A stretch of 53,657 nucleotides of DNA from Borreliella burgdorferi B31 (GTDB lineage: Bacteria; Spirochaetota; Spirochaetia; Borreliales; Borreliaceae). The stretch spans positions 1-53,657 of the forward strand of contig NC_001857.2 in NCBI RefSeq assembly GCF_000008685.2, read 5' to 3'. A model generated the notes under the pieces. It was not told the origin of the DNA and ran no database searches. It saw only the letters and a list, made by a program, of their open reading frames with translations. Of the stretch, positions 25,453 through 32,968 are shown in pieces. The translations under genes were made by a program, and so were the position numbers. Within the stretch, counting starts at the first letter, position 1. Each line of letters starts with the position of its first letter.

Positions 25453-26694
25453 ATGATATTTAAAAAAATGATTAACGAATTTAAAATGGAAATAAAAAAC
25501 AATAAATCCAAAATCAATCCTATTGATGTTTACAGATATTCAATTTTTTTTAGAAACTACATAGAAAGTACCGCAGAAGATGCACTTAAGAATGGAATTA
25601 ATTTAAGCCTGCTTGAAAAGTCTTGCTTGAAAGAAAGCAGCAAGTCTCTTTTGGGGTTAAAGGTTCAGTTAAAAGAAGCTCTTCTTGAAGCAATGATAAG
25701 CTACAGATTTAATGGAGCAGGTTATATTTTGGTAAAACCCAAAAGTGAAGATGAAGATTTAAGCAAAAAGGTTAACAGCGAATTACCCACAGGTTTTAAA
25801 TATTTGGATTTTCAAAAAATTATTAACAAAAGAGATTCTAGTTACGTGGAGTACCTTTCTAACTCAAAAGACCCGGATGATTTTGAGAGAGCAAGAGTTG
25901 TAAAAATAGATAAAAGCAGAGTAATAATTTATGAAAATTATGATTATGTTTTAGGCGAGCAAGAACCTGCTTACACGCAAAGTTTGCTGCTTAACATTTG
26001 TCTTTTAGAACAAATTTATTTAGAAATAGAAAAAAGAATAAGAAATTATAATTTTTTGTTTTACAAAGACGAACATTTGGTGGGACTTGTTGAATCTTTA
26101 GAGATTGCAAAAGAAGAAATTAATGTTTTGGCAAACAGCAAAGGCAAAATATTTTCTACCTTTTTTAAAGCTCAAGAGCCAAACAAAAGTTTTCAAGCAT
26201 TAAGTAGCGTCTCTGACGAGCTTAGCAGAGAGCTTAGCAAGATTAAAAACACTCTAAACAATGATGGAATTTTTTACACAGCATCAGAGAATGCACGCCT
26301 AGAAGTAATAAAATATGATTTAGAGTTTTTAAAAGACGCATTTGAACTTGTTAAAGCAAAAATTGGCGCTGATACCAAAGAGCCTTTAACCAGAAGCTTT
26401 AATGAGCAAGTCAAAGGGCTTGGCAGCAGCGGCAAGGGAGATAAAAGCAATTATTATGATTATTTAAAAGGCGTTCAAGAATCTGTTGCTAATGCGTGCA
26501 ATCTCAAGCTTAACAAATATTACAGATTAAATATGAAGTTTAATGAGCTTGAAGCTTTAAGCTATGAGCAAAGACTTCAAAAAGACAATTTGCTTCTTGA
26601 TGTTTATTTTAAATATTTAGAGCTAATTAAAAATGAAAATCTAAGCGACAAGGCAAAAGAAAATTTAAAAGAACAATTAAGTTTGGTTATTTAA
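25453..26694 (+). CDS. Phage portal protein (BBA38)
   Basis: A 413-residue protein similar to DUF1073-type portals, the dodecameric ring at a capsid vertex through which DNA enters. Supporting traits are the helical, charged sequence, GAGYILVKPKSEDED, the late KEPLTRSFNEQVKGLGSSGKG loop with a Gly-rich turn, and a C-terminal long helix. It leads the head operon and is followed by DUF1357 and capsid genes in cp32 order. No ribosome site is seen before ATG 25453. Confidence 0.75.
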   Translation: MIFKKMINEFKMEIKNNKSKINPIDVYRYSIFFRNYIESTAEDALKNGINLSLLEKSCLKESSKSLLGLKVQLKEALLEAMISYRFNGAGYILVKPKSEDEDLSKKVNSELPTGFKYLDFQKIINKRDSSYVEYLSNSKDPDDFERARVVKIDKSRVIIYENYDYVLGEQEPAYTQSLLLNICLLEQIYLEIEKRIRNYNFLFYKDEHLVGLVESLEIAKEEINVLANSKGKIFSTFFKAQEPNKSFQALSSVSDELSRELSKIKNTLNNDGIFYTASENARLEVIKYDLEFLKDAFELVKAKIGADTKEPLTRSFNEQVKGLGSSGKGDKSNYYDYLKGVQESVANACNLKLNKYYRLNMKFNELEALSYEQRLQKDNLLLDVYFKYLELIKNENLSDKAKENLKEQLSLVI

Positions 26695-26705
26695 AAGGAG
26701 TAATT

Positions 26706-27293
26706 ATGGAAAAAATGGCTTCAGGCACAGACAAAAACCAAGAAGATTTAAAAGAGTCTAAAAGTAAAAACAATGAAGTTTTAAGCGACTCTTTGGTTCG
26801 TGAGTTTTTGGAATATAAAAATCTCAAAAGTGCAAGTAATAACTTAACTGTTAATTATTCTCACAATGACTTAAGAGAATCTGTTGAGATAAATAAACTT
26901 GCAAATGATAATTTAAGTTTTGAGTATAATACAGAAAATCTTTTAGCAAAAGGGTATTCTTTTAAAGAGGTTGTAAAAGGACAAGCTGAAGAGCTTATTA
27001 GAAAGTATGTAAAATCAGCTCAAATATTTGCTGTAGCTGGAACTTACAACCTTGAAGAGATTGACCCGAGTTCCCGCGCAATACTAATAAGGCTTGCAAA
27101 GACTAACATTGATCAGAACAAGAATTCAGAAAATTCATACAAAGTCATAAATTTTCAAAGAATAAAATCAGATCAAAAAAATAATTTAAGAGACAGAAAT
27201 GCTTTTTTTAACACATATCATGATTTAAGAAAAGCAATGCTTAATCAGTGGGAAGAGATTAAGAATGAATTTTATTGTAATAAATTAGCTTAA
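26706..27293 (+). CDS. Phage head protein, DUF1357 family (BBA39)
   Basis: A 195-residue acidic protein 11 nt after the portal gene, with AAAAGGAG upstream. The N-terminal third is disordered and charged (GTDKNQEDLKESKSKNN), followed by helices. The slot between portal and capsid genes is where scaffold or head-maturation proteins usually sit, so a scaffold role is a reasonable guess. It ends in KLA and its stop codon lies inside a 10-bp tandem repeat (27281-27315). Confidence 0.6.
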   Translation: MEKMASGTDKNQEDLKESKSKNNEVLSDSLVREFLEYKNLKSASNNLTVNYSHNDLRESVEINKLANDNLSFEYNTENLLAKGYSFKEVVKGQAEELIRKYVKSAQIFAVAGTYNLEEIDPSSRAILIRLAKTNIDQNKNSENSYKVINFQRIKSDQKNNLRDRNAFFNTYHDLRKAMLNQWEEIKNEFYCNKLA

Positions 27294-27315
27294 ATTAGCT
27301 TAAATTAGCTTAAAT
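27281..27315 (+). repeat. 10-bp tandem repeats over a stop codon
   Basis: Three copies of TAAATTAGCT and half a fourth. The first copy encodes the last residues and the stop of the DUF1357 gene; later copies extend into the gap before the next gene. Confidence 0.85.
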
Positions 27316-27389
27316 TTGTTTGAATTTTTGTAATTTAAGCTTTTAATGAAAAATTAAACAAAAAATTAATTTAAAAAAGGAGATTATTA

Positions 27390-27998
27390 ATGAGCGATTC
27401 AATTGATTTTCAAAAAGAGATAGAAAAGCTAAAAGCATCAAAAGTAGAACTTGAGAGCCAGCTTGAAAGTTTAAAGAAAAATCAAGCTCAAAAAATTGTT
27501 TTAGACAAACTGCAAAGCGTTAATGCTAGCAGTTACCCGGTATTTGAGAGCCACAAATTTCAAGACGAAGGGCTTTATTTTGCTCAAAAAGGCGGACTTA
27601 AAAGCTCTTCTGCTGATAAGTTTGAAAATTATCAAGCTTTAGATTTTTGCTACAAATGCGGAGTTAAGCTTATTGTTAACGGTTCAAATTTGCAAATAGC
27701 AAAAGGCGGTGGTAGTGATCTTTATGGGGTTTGTGTAGACTTTGACGATTTTTCAAGAACCGGCACGGTTGTTCCAATCACTTGTAGTTTTGAATGTGTT
27801 TTGATTACTAAAGACAAAACCATCAAAGCAGAAGACAAATTAATAATAAACAGCGAAGGGGTTTTAGAAAAATCTAGCAAAAATGCATCTGTTATTCACG
27901 CTTTAGCATTAGGTCCTGCTTTAGAATTTAAAGACAGAAGAGATGTTTATGGAGTTAGAGTTCTTTTTTTAGTCAAGCAAATAAAAGATTCAATTTAA
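27390..27998 (+). CDS. Phage capsid-associated protein, DUF228 family (BBA40)
   Basis: A 202-residue protein with AAAAGGAG 7 nt before its ATG. An N-terminal coiled coil (IEKLKASKVELESQLESLKK, residues 11-30) is followed by a beta-rich domain (FAQKGGLKSSSADKFENYQA, GGGSDLYGVCVDFDDFSRTG). It lies directly before the major capsid gene. In other phages a protein in this position decorates or stabilises the head. Recognised as DUF228 of cp32 prophages; the decoration role is inferred. Confidence 0.65.
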   Translation: MSDSIDFQKEIEKLKASKVELESQLESLKKNQAQKIVLDKLQSVNASSYPVFESHKFQDEGLYFAQKGGLKSSSADKFENYQALDFCYKCGVKLIVNGSNLQIAKGGGSDLYGVCVDFDDFSRTGTVVPITCSFECVLITKDKTIKAEDKLIINSEGVLEKSSKNASVIHALALGPALEFKDRRDVYGVRVLFLVKQIKDSI

Positions 27999-28013
27999 AA
28001 TAGGAGAATTTGA

Positions 28014-28931
28014 ATGGATGAGAGCATATTAAATAACGACGAGTATGTAAACACAGTAAGGGATGTTTTAGTTAAAGAGTGTCCAATCCCAGAATATTAT
28101 CATTTTCTAGATTCACAGCAAATACAAAGTAGCAATATTTCCCTTGGAAGCGACAGAATTATTAAGTGGTATTCTAATTTAACAGACATTCCCACATTAA
28201 AGGTTAATGATTTTAACACAGTCTCAACAATAAAGTTCCAAAGACAAATAGTAAAAATTAACTATTTACCTTTTCAGTATGCATTTACTTACTATGCACC
28301 AGATGGAAAAGTTAGCGTAGAGGCAAACACAAATATTAACATGAGAGAAGGGCTTTTAGGAGCAATAATTGAGATACAAAAGTTAATGAGTGCGCACTAT
28401 TTAAGAGGTGGACTTACACTCTCAAGAGGCAGTAAAAGAACTCTTCTTGTTGATGAGTCTAACAATGAAACTATGTACGGACTTTTGAATCTTCCAAATC
28501 AAATAGATAAAACAGTTAAACAGACAAACATATTAGATCAAATAAAATCAATAAATGATGATCTTTCAAAAATTAATTTGGAAGACGAGAGAAGGGTGCC
28601 TTTTAAAATACTTACAACCAGTAAAATCAAAGGCCGCCTACTTGAAAGACTTCCAAACAACAATTATTCATACAAAGACATGCTTTTTGATTTTATAAGC
28701 GCAATTAATAATGATGCAGATATTGAGCTTGAGACTACAAATTTACTAGATGATGAAATTTTAATATATCCAAGAAGTAGCAAACTACTGCTTTTAAAAG
28801 ACGGTCATCAGCCGATATTAAATTCATACACAGAAGTTTCAAGTAGCAATTTTAGAACAAGTTTTCTTGACTTTTCTATTGGAACAATTTTGGCAACAAA
28901 AAATTCAATCCTTAGGATAAAATTGAGCTAA
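28014..28931 (+). CDS. Probable major capsid protein (BBA41)
   Basis: A 305-residue protein with AGGAG 7 nt upstream. Its length, mixed alpha/beta sequence and position after the portal, scaffold-like and decoration-like genes fit an HK97-fold major capsid protein. Phrases such as YLPFQYAFTYYAPDGKVSVE and INMREGLLGAIIEIQKLM would be in the E-loop and spine-helix regions. It is followed 4 nt later by the connector gene. No other ORF in the operon is a better candidate. Confidence 0.6.
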   Translation: MDESILNNDEYVNTVRDVLVKECPIPEYYHFLDSQQIQSSNISLGSDRIIKWYSNLTDIPTLKVNDFNTVSTIKFQRQIVKINYLPFQYAFTYYAPDGKVSVEANTNINMREGLLGAIIEIQKLMSAHYLRGGLTLSRGSKRTLLVDESNNETMYGLLNLPNQIDKTVKQTNILDQIKSINDDLSKINLEDERRVPFKILTTSKIKGRLLERLPNNNYSYKDMLFDFISAINNDADIELETTNLLDDEILIYPRSSKLLLLKDGHQPILNSYTEVSSSNFRTSFLDFSIGTILATKNSILRIKLS

Positions 28932-28934
28932 AAA

Positions 28935-29387
28935 ATGAATGACAGTAAATTAGATACCAATCAGGCCTTAAGTGCAAATTTAAAAACTCTAAAGAGTGAG
29001 AATTTAGAATCACTGCAAAGAGTGTATGAGCAAATACTTAAGCTTTTAATGCTTGATTTTAAAGATCTAAGTATCAAAGAATTTTTTTTATATTTAAATT
29101 TACTTGAAAATATTTTAATTCTCAAGAGAATAAGAATTGAAAGTTTAAATGATTCTACAATGTTTGTTTTAATTTATTATTTTATTGGTTGCGAGTTAAA
29201 AAGACGAAACAGATTAAAGGGTTTTAATTTAAATAACATTAAGTCTGAAAAATTTAAAGAGATATCATTGGAATATTTTCCCACAAATCTTGACTCTAGC
29301 AGCTGTGGGGGCGATTTTTGCAAATGCTTGGATGATTTAATAAAAGATTTAAGAGCAAAAGGCTCTCTAATAGGAGTAGTTAAATGA
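28935..29387 (+). CDS. Probable head-tail connector protein (BBA42)
   Basis: A 150-residue, largely helical protein starting 4 nt after the capsid gene. Long helical segments (SLQRVYEQILKLLMLDFKDL) and a short cysteine-rich loop (SSSCGGDFCKCLDD, near residues 116-129) are visible. In phages, adaptor proteins of this length that follow the capsid gene bind the portal ring. Its end overlaps the next gene by 4 nt. The CxxxxCxC cluster is unusual for a connector and might bind metal. Confidence 0.55.
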   Translation: MNDSKLDTNQALSANLKTLKSENLESLQRVYEQILKLLMLDFKDLSIKEFFLYLNLLENILILKRIRIESLNDSTMFVLIYYFIGCELKRRNRLKGFNLNNIKSEKFKEISLEYFPTNLDSSSCGGDFCKCLDDLIKDLRAKGSLIGVVK

Positions 29388-29758
29388 AATCTTTAGAGAT
29401 GATTAATATTAGTTTAAGTAATATTATAAGTATATATTCACAAGAACTTTTTTTCTGTAAATTCAGAGTAATCAAAGATCCAATAAATGCATCTTATGAA
29501 ACTAGATTTAAAAGTTCTGATACTGTTGTTTTTAAAGGAATGTTTTTGTTAATTAATCCAGAAGAAGTAGTTGAGATTGAAGGTGTAAATATTTTTGATC
29601 AAAATAGTTACGCCAAGGTGTATACTCTTGAGAATTTGGAATTTGAGTACGGAGATTTGGTTAAGATTTTTGATGATGTTTATTCGATCTTGGGGGTTCA
29701 AAAAAGTTACAAAGAAGGTCTAAATTACAATACTCTAGTTTTAAGGAGCTCTTGTTGA
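29384..29758 (+). CDS. Probable head completion/stopper protein, DUF1506 family (BBA43)
   Basis: A 124-residue protein whose ATG overlaps the preceding stop as ATGA. The second half is beta-rich (LEFEYGDLVKIFDDVYSILG), which resembles head-closure or stopper proteins in this slot of tailed-phage operons. It overlaps the next gene by 7 nt. The family name is from recognition; the role is mainly from position. Confidence 0.55.
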   Translation: MKSLEMINISLSNIISIYSQELFFCKFRVIKDPINASYETRFKSSDTVVFKGMFLLINPEEVVEIEGVNIFDQNSYAKVYTLENLEFEYGDLVKIFDDVYSILGVQKSYKEGLNYNTLVLRSSC

Positions 29759-30072
29759 GTGTAAAGATTAAATTTAAAGACATTTCTTTTAATGCAGAAA
29801 ATAGCATTAATATCAAATCCGAAGAAATTAAAAAAGAGCTTAATTTCAAACTAGCAAAGGCTTTTTACAAAGAGTTTTATTCTAATATTTTTTCAAACAA
29901 AGAAATAAAAACAGCTTTTAGAAAATCTATTCAAAAAGGACTTATTGAAATAAAAGATCAATTTAGAGTTTTTTGTAAAAATTATTCACTTATCATGCAA
30001 AAAGATCTAAGTCCAAAAAGAGCTTTTAAGGCCAAAGAGGCTAATAAAAGCATTGAAAAACCCAGGATCTAA
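29752..30072 (+). CDS. Small phage head-tail joining protein (BBA44)
   Basis: A 106-residue basic protein starting at TTG (29752 or 29755) inside the end of the preceding gene, with AAGGAG 4 or 7 nt upstream; spacing favours 29755. It is helical with a lysine-rich C-terminus (KDLSPKRAFKAKEANKSIEK). Size and slot match gp10-like neck proteins of siphophages and myophages. I cannot confirm this from motifs. Confidence 0.5.
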   Translation: MLSVKIKFKDISFNAENSINIKSEEIKKELNFKLAKAFYKEFYSNIFSNKEIKTAFRKSIQKGLIEIKDQFRVFCKNYSLIMQKDLSPKRAFKAKEANKSIEKPRI

Positions 30073-30093
30073 AAGCAAAAGAAGGGGATAATC

Positions 30094-30633
30094 ATGATTA
30101 TAGGACTAAATGAGTCTGTACAGTTTTTAATAAAAATACTTACAAATTTTAAAAAATATTTATATCTTAAAGAAATAGAATTGGAAATCTTAAACACTTA
30201 CAACCACCCGTATTTGGAAAAGTTTGCTACAAATACTAGCAATTTACTTGTATTAAAAAGTGAGTCTTTCGAAGGTCTTACCCCCAGAAATCTAAGGGGT
30301 AGAAATTCTTGTAAAGAGTTTAATGAATTTAGATTAAGGTTTTCGCTTTATTTTTTAAGTTTTGTTTTATTTAAAGCTTACAAAGATTCTTATGAGAACA
30401 TTTGCAAAGTGTATGAACACTTTTTGGAATTTTTACACGAGAATAGATTTAAGTTTGAGTTTACAAAAGAGCTTGAAGGCGATTCTTATTTGCTTTTAAC
30501 TTATTATCTTTGCTCGATTAGCAATTTAAATAATGATGGGCTTCTTGGTGTTTCTAATATGCACGCCAATATGTGTTTTAGTTTTAATCAGATTTTTGTT
30601 GCAAATATACAGGTTTTAAAACAAGAGAGATAA
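30094..30633 (+). CDS. Probable tail terminator/completion protein, DUF764 family (BBA45)
   Basis: A 179-residue protein with AAGGGGAT upstream. It is mixed alpha/beta, with LEFLHENRFKFEFTKELEGD in the middle, and precedes the sheath-like gene, where tail terminator proteins lie in myophages. Recognised as DUF764 of the cp32 family. The 76-bp gap after it contains 10-bp tandem repeats (30642-30680). Confidence 0.55.
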   Translation: MIIGLNESVQFLIKILTNFKKYLYLKEIELEILNTYNHPYLEKFATNTSNLLVLKSESFEGLTPRNLRGRNSCKEFNEFRLRFSLYFLSFVLFKAYKDSYENICKVYEHFLEFLHENRFKFEFTKELEGDSYLLLTYYLCSISNLNNDGLLGVSNMHANMCFSFNQIFVANIQVLKQER

Positions 30634-30641
30634 ATTTTTTT

Positions 30642-30680
30642 GAAAAAATAGAAAGAAATAGAAAGAAATAGAAAGAAATT
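30642..30680 (+). repeat. 10-bp tandem repeats before the sheath gene
   Basis: Three copies of GAAAGAAATW (30651-30680), preceded by a partial copy. The tract starts 9 bp after a stop codon and ends about 20 bp before the next ribosome site (AAAAAGGAG). Confidence 0.85.
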
Positions 30681-30709
30681 AAAAAAAAGAAATTTAAAAA
30701 GGAGTATAA

Positions 30710-31780
30710 ATGCCAAAAGATACAATAAGCGTTAGTTTTGTGCAAAACAGACTAGCTTTCAATAATGTTAATTATTACAATCCGCTTTTAATCTACAAAA
30801 GCAATGTTTTAGCAAGTAAGCACTTAGCATTAAGTGTTACAAATTTACAAGATCTTCTTGAAAAACTTGAGATGCAAAAGGCCCAAGAGTCTGATTCTTC
30901 CAAGAAGAAAATAGCAGAAGAGCAGCTGAGCGCTTTAAAAAAATCAATGAGCGATTTTTTTGGGCAAGACGGGCTTAAGTCTGTTGATTTTTATGTTTAC
31001 AACCAGATTAAAGAGATTAAAGATTTTTTAAAATCCAATTTACATCCGTTTGTAGTTTTTGTAAATCAAGCAGAAGATGTTATTAGTAGCGATTTTGAAG
31101 AGATTAGAAAAATTTGCAATTTTATTGTAATTTCTACTAAAGATGCCAATTTGCCTGATTTTTTAAAAGGCAAAGACAAAAGTGAGCTTAAAAATATTAT
31201 TGCTGTTTACGCCGGCAAGCAAAATTTGCACCTTAAGTTTACAGCAGCGTATTTGCATCAAGCAAGTATTTTTCACGCTGTTAATCCTTATGGGATGATT
31301 TTAAACGCTGTTCCTGTTTATGATGATTCTCTTATTGATTCTCTTAGAAAGACCAATATTAATTTTTACTCACTTCTTAATGAAACCGGCAATGACGGCA
31401 TTTTAGCTTTCAAAGAAGGGGTTAGTCTCTCAGGCGATCCGATTGATGAGACTTTTACGCTTTTTTACATTAAAAATGAAGCAATCAAAGAGCTTATTAG
31501 AATTTGGAATAAAAACAATAGAGCTAACAGCAAGCTTGGTTCTTTAAATTTGGACGGCAATTTGCCAAACGAATACACAGCAGGGCTTGAATGTTTTTTC
31601 CATGAACTTAAACAAAAAGGTCTTATTGTCTCTTACAAGGAGATTAAACTTAAAATTAACTCTTCTGAGGGCTTAAGCTTAAGCTTAGAGGTTGCGCTTA
31701 AGTACAATGACAGCTTTAATAGCGTTAATTTAATAATAACAACACAAGAGATAAACGAATATTTAAGGAGAGCATCATAA
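30710..31780 (+). CDS. Probable tail sheath protein, DUF787 family (BBA46)
   Basis: A 356-residue protein with AAAAAGGAG 7 nt upstream. Length, position before a tube-sized gene and sequence type (QNRLAFNNVNYYNPLLIYKS at the start, YAGKQNLHLKFTAAYLHQAS in the middle, KFT-AA-YL style) fit contractile tail sheath subunits of the DUF3383-like kind. phiBB-1 virions have contractile tails. Its last base overlaps the next start (TAATG). Confidence 0.65.
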   Translation: MPKDTISVSFVQNRLAFNNVNYYNPLLIYKSNVLASKHLALSVTNLQDLLEKLEMQKAQESDSSKKKIAEEQLSALKKSMSDFFGQDGLKSVDFYVYNQIKEIKDFLKSNLHPFVVFVNQAEDVISSDFEEIRKICNFIVISTKDANLPDFLKGKDKSELKNIIAVYAGKQNLHLKFTAAYLHQASIFHAVNPYGMILNAVPVYDDSLIDSLRKTNINFYSLLNETGNDGILAFKEGVSLSGDPIDETFTLFYIKNEAIKELIRIWNKNNRANSKLGSLNLDGNLPNEYTAGLECFFHELKQKGLIVSYKEIKLKINSSEGLSLSLEVALKYNDSFNSVNLIITTQEINEYLRRAS

Positions 31781-32202
31781 TGAGAGAATATTATTCACTT
31801 GATTTAATATTTTTTAGCTTTAATGACAATTTAATAGACACAGGCACTCTTGAGTACAGCACAGAGCCTAATGTAATGGCTAAAGCAAGCACAGAAGACA
31901 GAAATTTTCCAATTCCAAGCTTTAGAGATCCAAGAACCGTTGTTCATATTTTTGATTTAGAAGTAAGCAAAGGGTCTCTTGATTACAAACTCTTAACAAA
32001 GCTAAGCAACGAGCAATTTTACGAGAATGTACCAAAATCTAAAAAGTTAAAAAGATTGGTGTTTAACGATCAAATGGGACTTAAAATTATTTCAAATAGT
32101 GCCTTTTTTGCAGAAATTCCAACTAGAAAGTATTCAGCTGATAATGATACTGTTAAGTTTACAATTCATGCAATCAATTGTGATGTTGAGAAAGCAAGTT
32201 AA
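31780..32202 (+). CDS. Probable tail tube protein, DUF1463 family (BBA47)
   Basis: A 140-residue protein starting in the last base of the sheath gene. Beta-rich sequence with LDLIFFSFNDNLIDTGTLEY at the start and IPTRKYSADNDTVKFTIHAI at the end resembles tube proteins, in which a beta barrel stacks into the tail tube. The sheath-then-tube order is universal in myophages. Its stop lies inside a 20-bp repeat (32192-32240). Confidence 0.6.
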   Translation: MREYYSLDLIFFSFNDNLIDTGTLEYSTEPNVMAKASTEDRNFPIPSFRDPRTVVHIFDLEVSKGSLDYKLLTKLSNEQFYENVPKSKKLKRLVFNDQMGLKIISNSAFFAEIPTRKYSADNDTVKFTIHAINCDVEKAS

Positions 32203-32240
32203 AAGTGTTAAAAACAAGTTAAAATTGTTAAAAGCAAATT
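32192..32240 (+). repeat. 20-bp tandem repeats over the stop of the tube gene
   Basis: Two copies of about 20 bp (32192-32211 and 32212-32231, the core being CAAGTTAAAAKTGTTAA) and half a third. The first copy contains the stop codon. Confidence 0.8.
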
Positions 32241-32260
32241 TAAAAGGATAAGAATTAAAA

Positions 32261-32749
32261 ATGAGATACAAGTTAAAAATATTAACCAGAGCCAAAACAC
32301 ATACATACGTTTTAAAAGATATTCCCATGTACGATTGGGACAGCGTTTTAGGATTTGACGTTGAAAGAGATGAGCTTATTAGCAAGCTTAATGATCTGCG
32401 AACATTAAAAGAAATAACCAAACTAATGATCTCAAGAGGTTTTTTAGATGAATTTTACGAAATTTTAAACAAAGAGAGAAGATATTCTGAGCTTTACAAG
32501 TACGCTCTTCCCACAATTCTTTTTTCAGTTCAGTATTCACTTTTTGAAACAATTGAAGGTTTTAAAAAGCCCGGGTTGGTTTACATTGAAAGTTTTCAAG
32601 ATAAAAACGGCGACTACATTAAGTATGACTACATTAATGAGCGCTGGAGTTATGATTTAATCACAAACAGCAAGCCTTCAGACTTAAACTCAGAAGATTC
32701 TTTAGAGCCTGGTTTTGAGTCTTTGTTGCAAGAAGGTAGCAATGAATAA
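32261..32749 (+). CDS. Tail assembly chaperone-like protein, DUF1473 family (BBA48)
   Basis: A 162-residue protein between the tube and tape-measure genes, the classic slot for the gpG/gpGT tail chaperones. It is helical and acidic at the C-terminus (SEDSLEPGFESLLQEGSNE). The 72-residue gene after it overlaps by 8 nt, so the pair could correspond to G and T. The ribosome site AAAAGGAT is 12 nt upstream of the ATG. The chaperone role is inferred from position. Confidence 0.55.
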   Translation: MRYKLKILTRAKTHTYVLKDIPMYDWDSVLGFDVERDELISKLNDLRTLKEITKLMISRGFLDEFYEILNKERRYSELYKYALPTILFSVQYSLFETIEGFKKPGLVYIESFQDKNGDYIKYDYINERWSYDLITNSKPSDLNSEDSLEPGFESLLQEGSNE

Positions 32750-32960
32750 GCAAGAGATTGCGACTAGTTATTTTAAATACATAGACTATTTGACAAGAGA
32801 AACTAATAAGTATTATTTTCCTGTTGTAATGGGCATTTGTACATACAAAGATGTTAAAAAAATGGGCTACAAGGAGCTTGTAGAGGTTAACCGAGTAGCC
32901 AATTTAAAGCTTAACAAGGAAATATACGAGAGGTTTTTGTCTTTTAGTAGCGTGTTTTAA
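32742..32960 (+). CDS. Small tail protein, DUF1322-like (BBA49)
   Basis: A 72-residue protein. I choose the ATG at 32742 (AGAAGGT upstream, overlapping the end of the preceding gene by 8 nt) over the in-frame TTG at 32715. It has a conserved-looking core (YFPVVMGICTYKDVKKMGYK). It is probably translated by coupling to the previous gene. As the second product of a tail-chaperone pair it would help load the tape measure protein; that is inference. Confidence 0.6.
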   Translation: MNKQEIATSYFKYIDYLTRETNKYYFPVVMGICTYKDVKKMGYKELVEVNRVANLKLNKEIYERFLSFSSVF

Positions 32961-32968
32961 AGGTTTTT

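Noticed and set aside
32715..32741. TTG start for the 72-aa tail gene (81-residue version)
   Set aside because: The ATG at 32742 has a ribosome-site-like AAGAAGG upstream and makes the usual short overlap; the TTG version would overlap the previous gene by 35 nt without a clear site.
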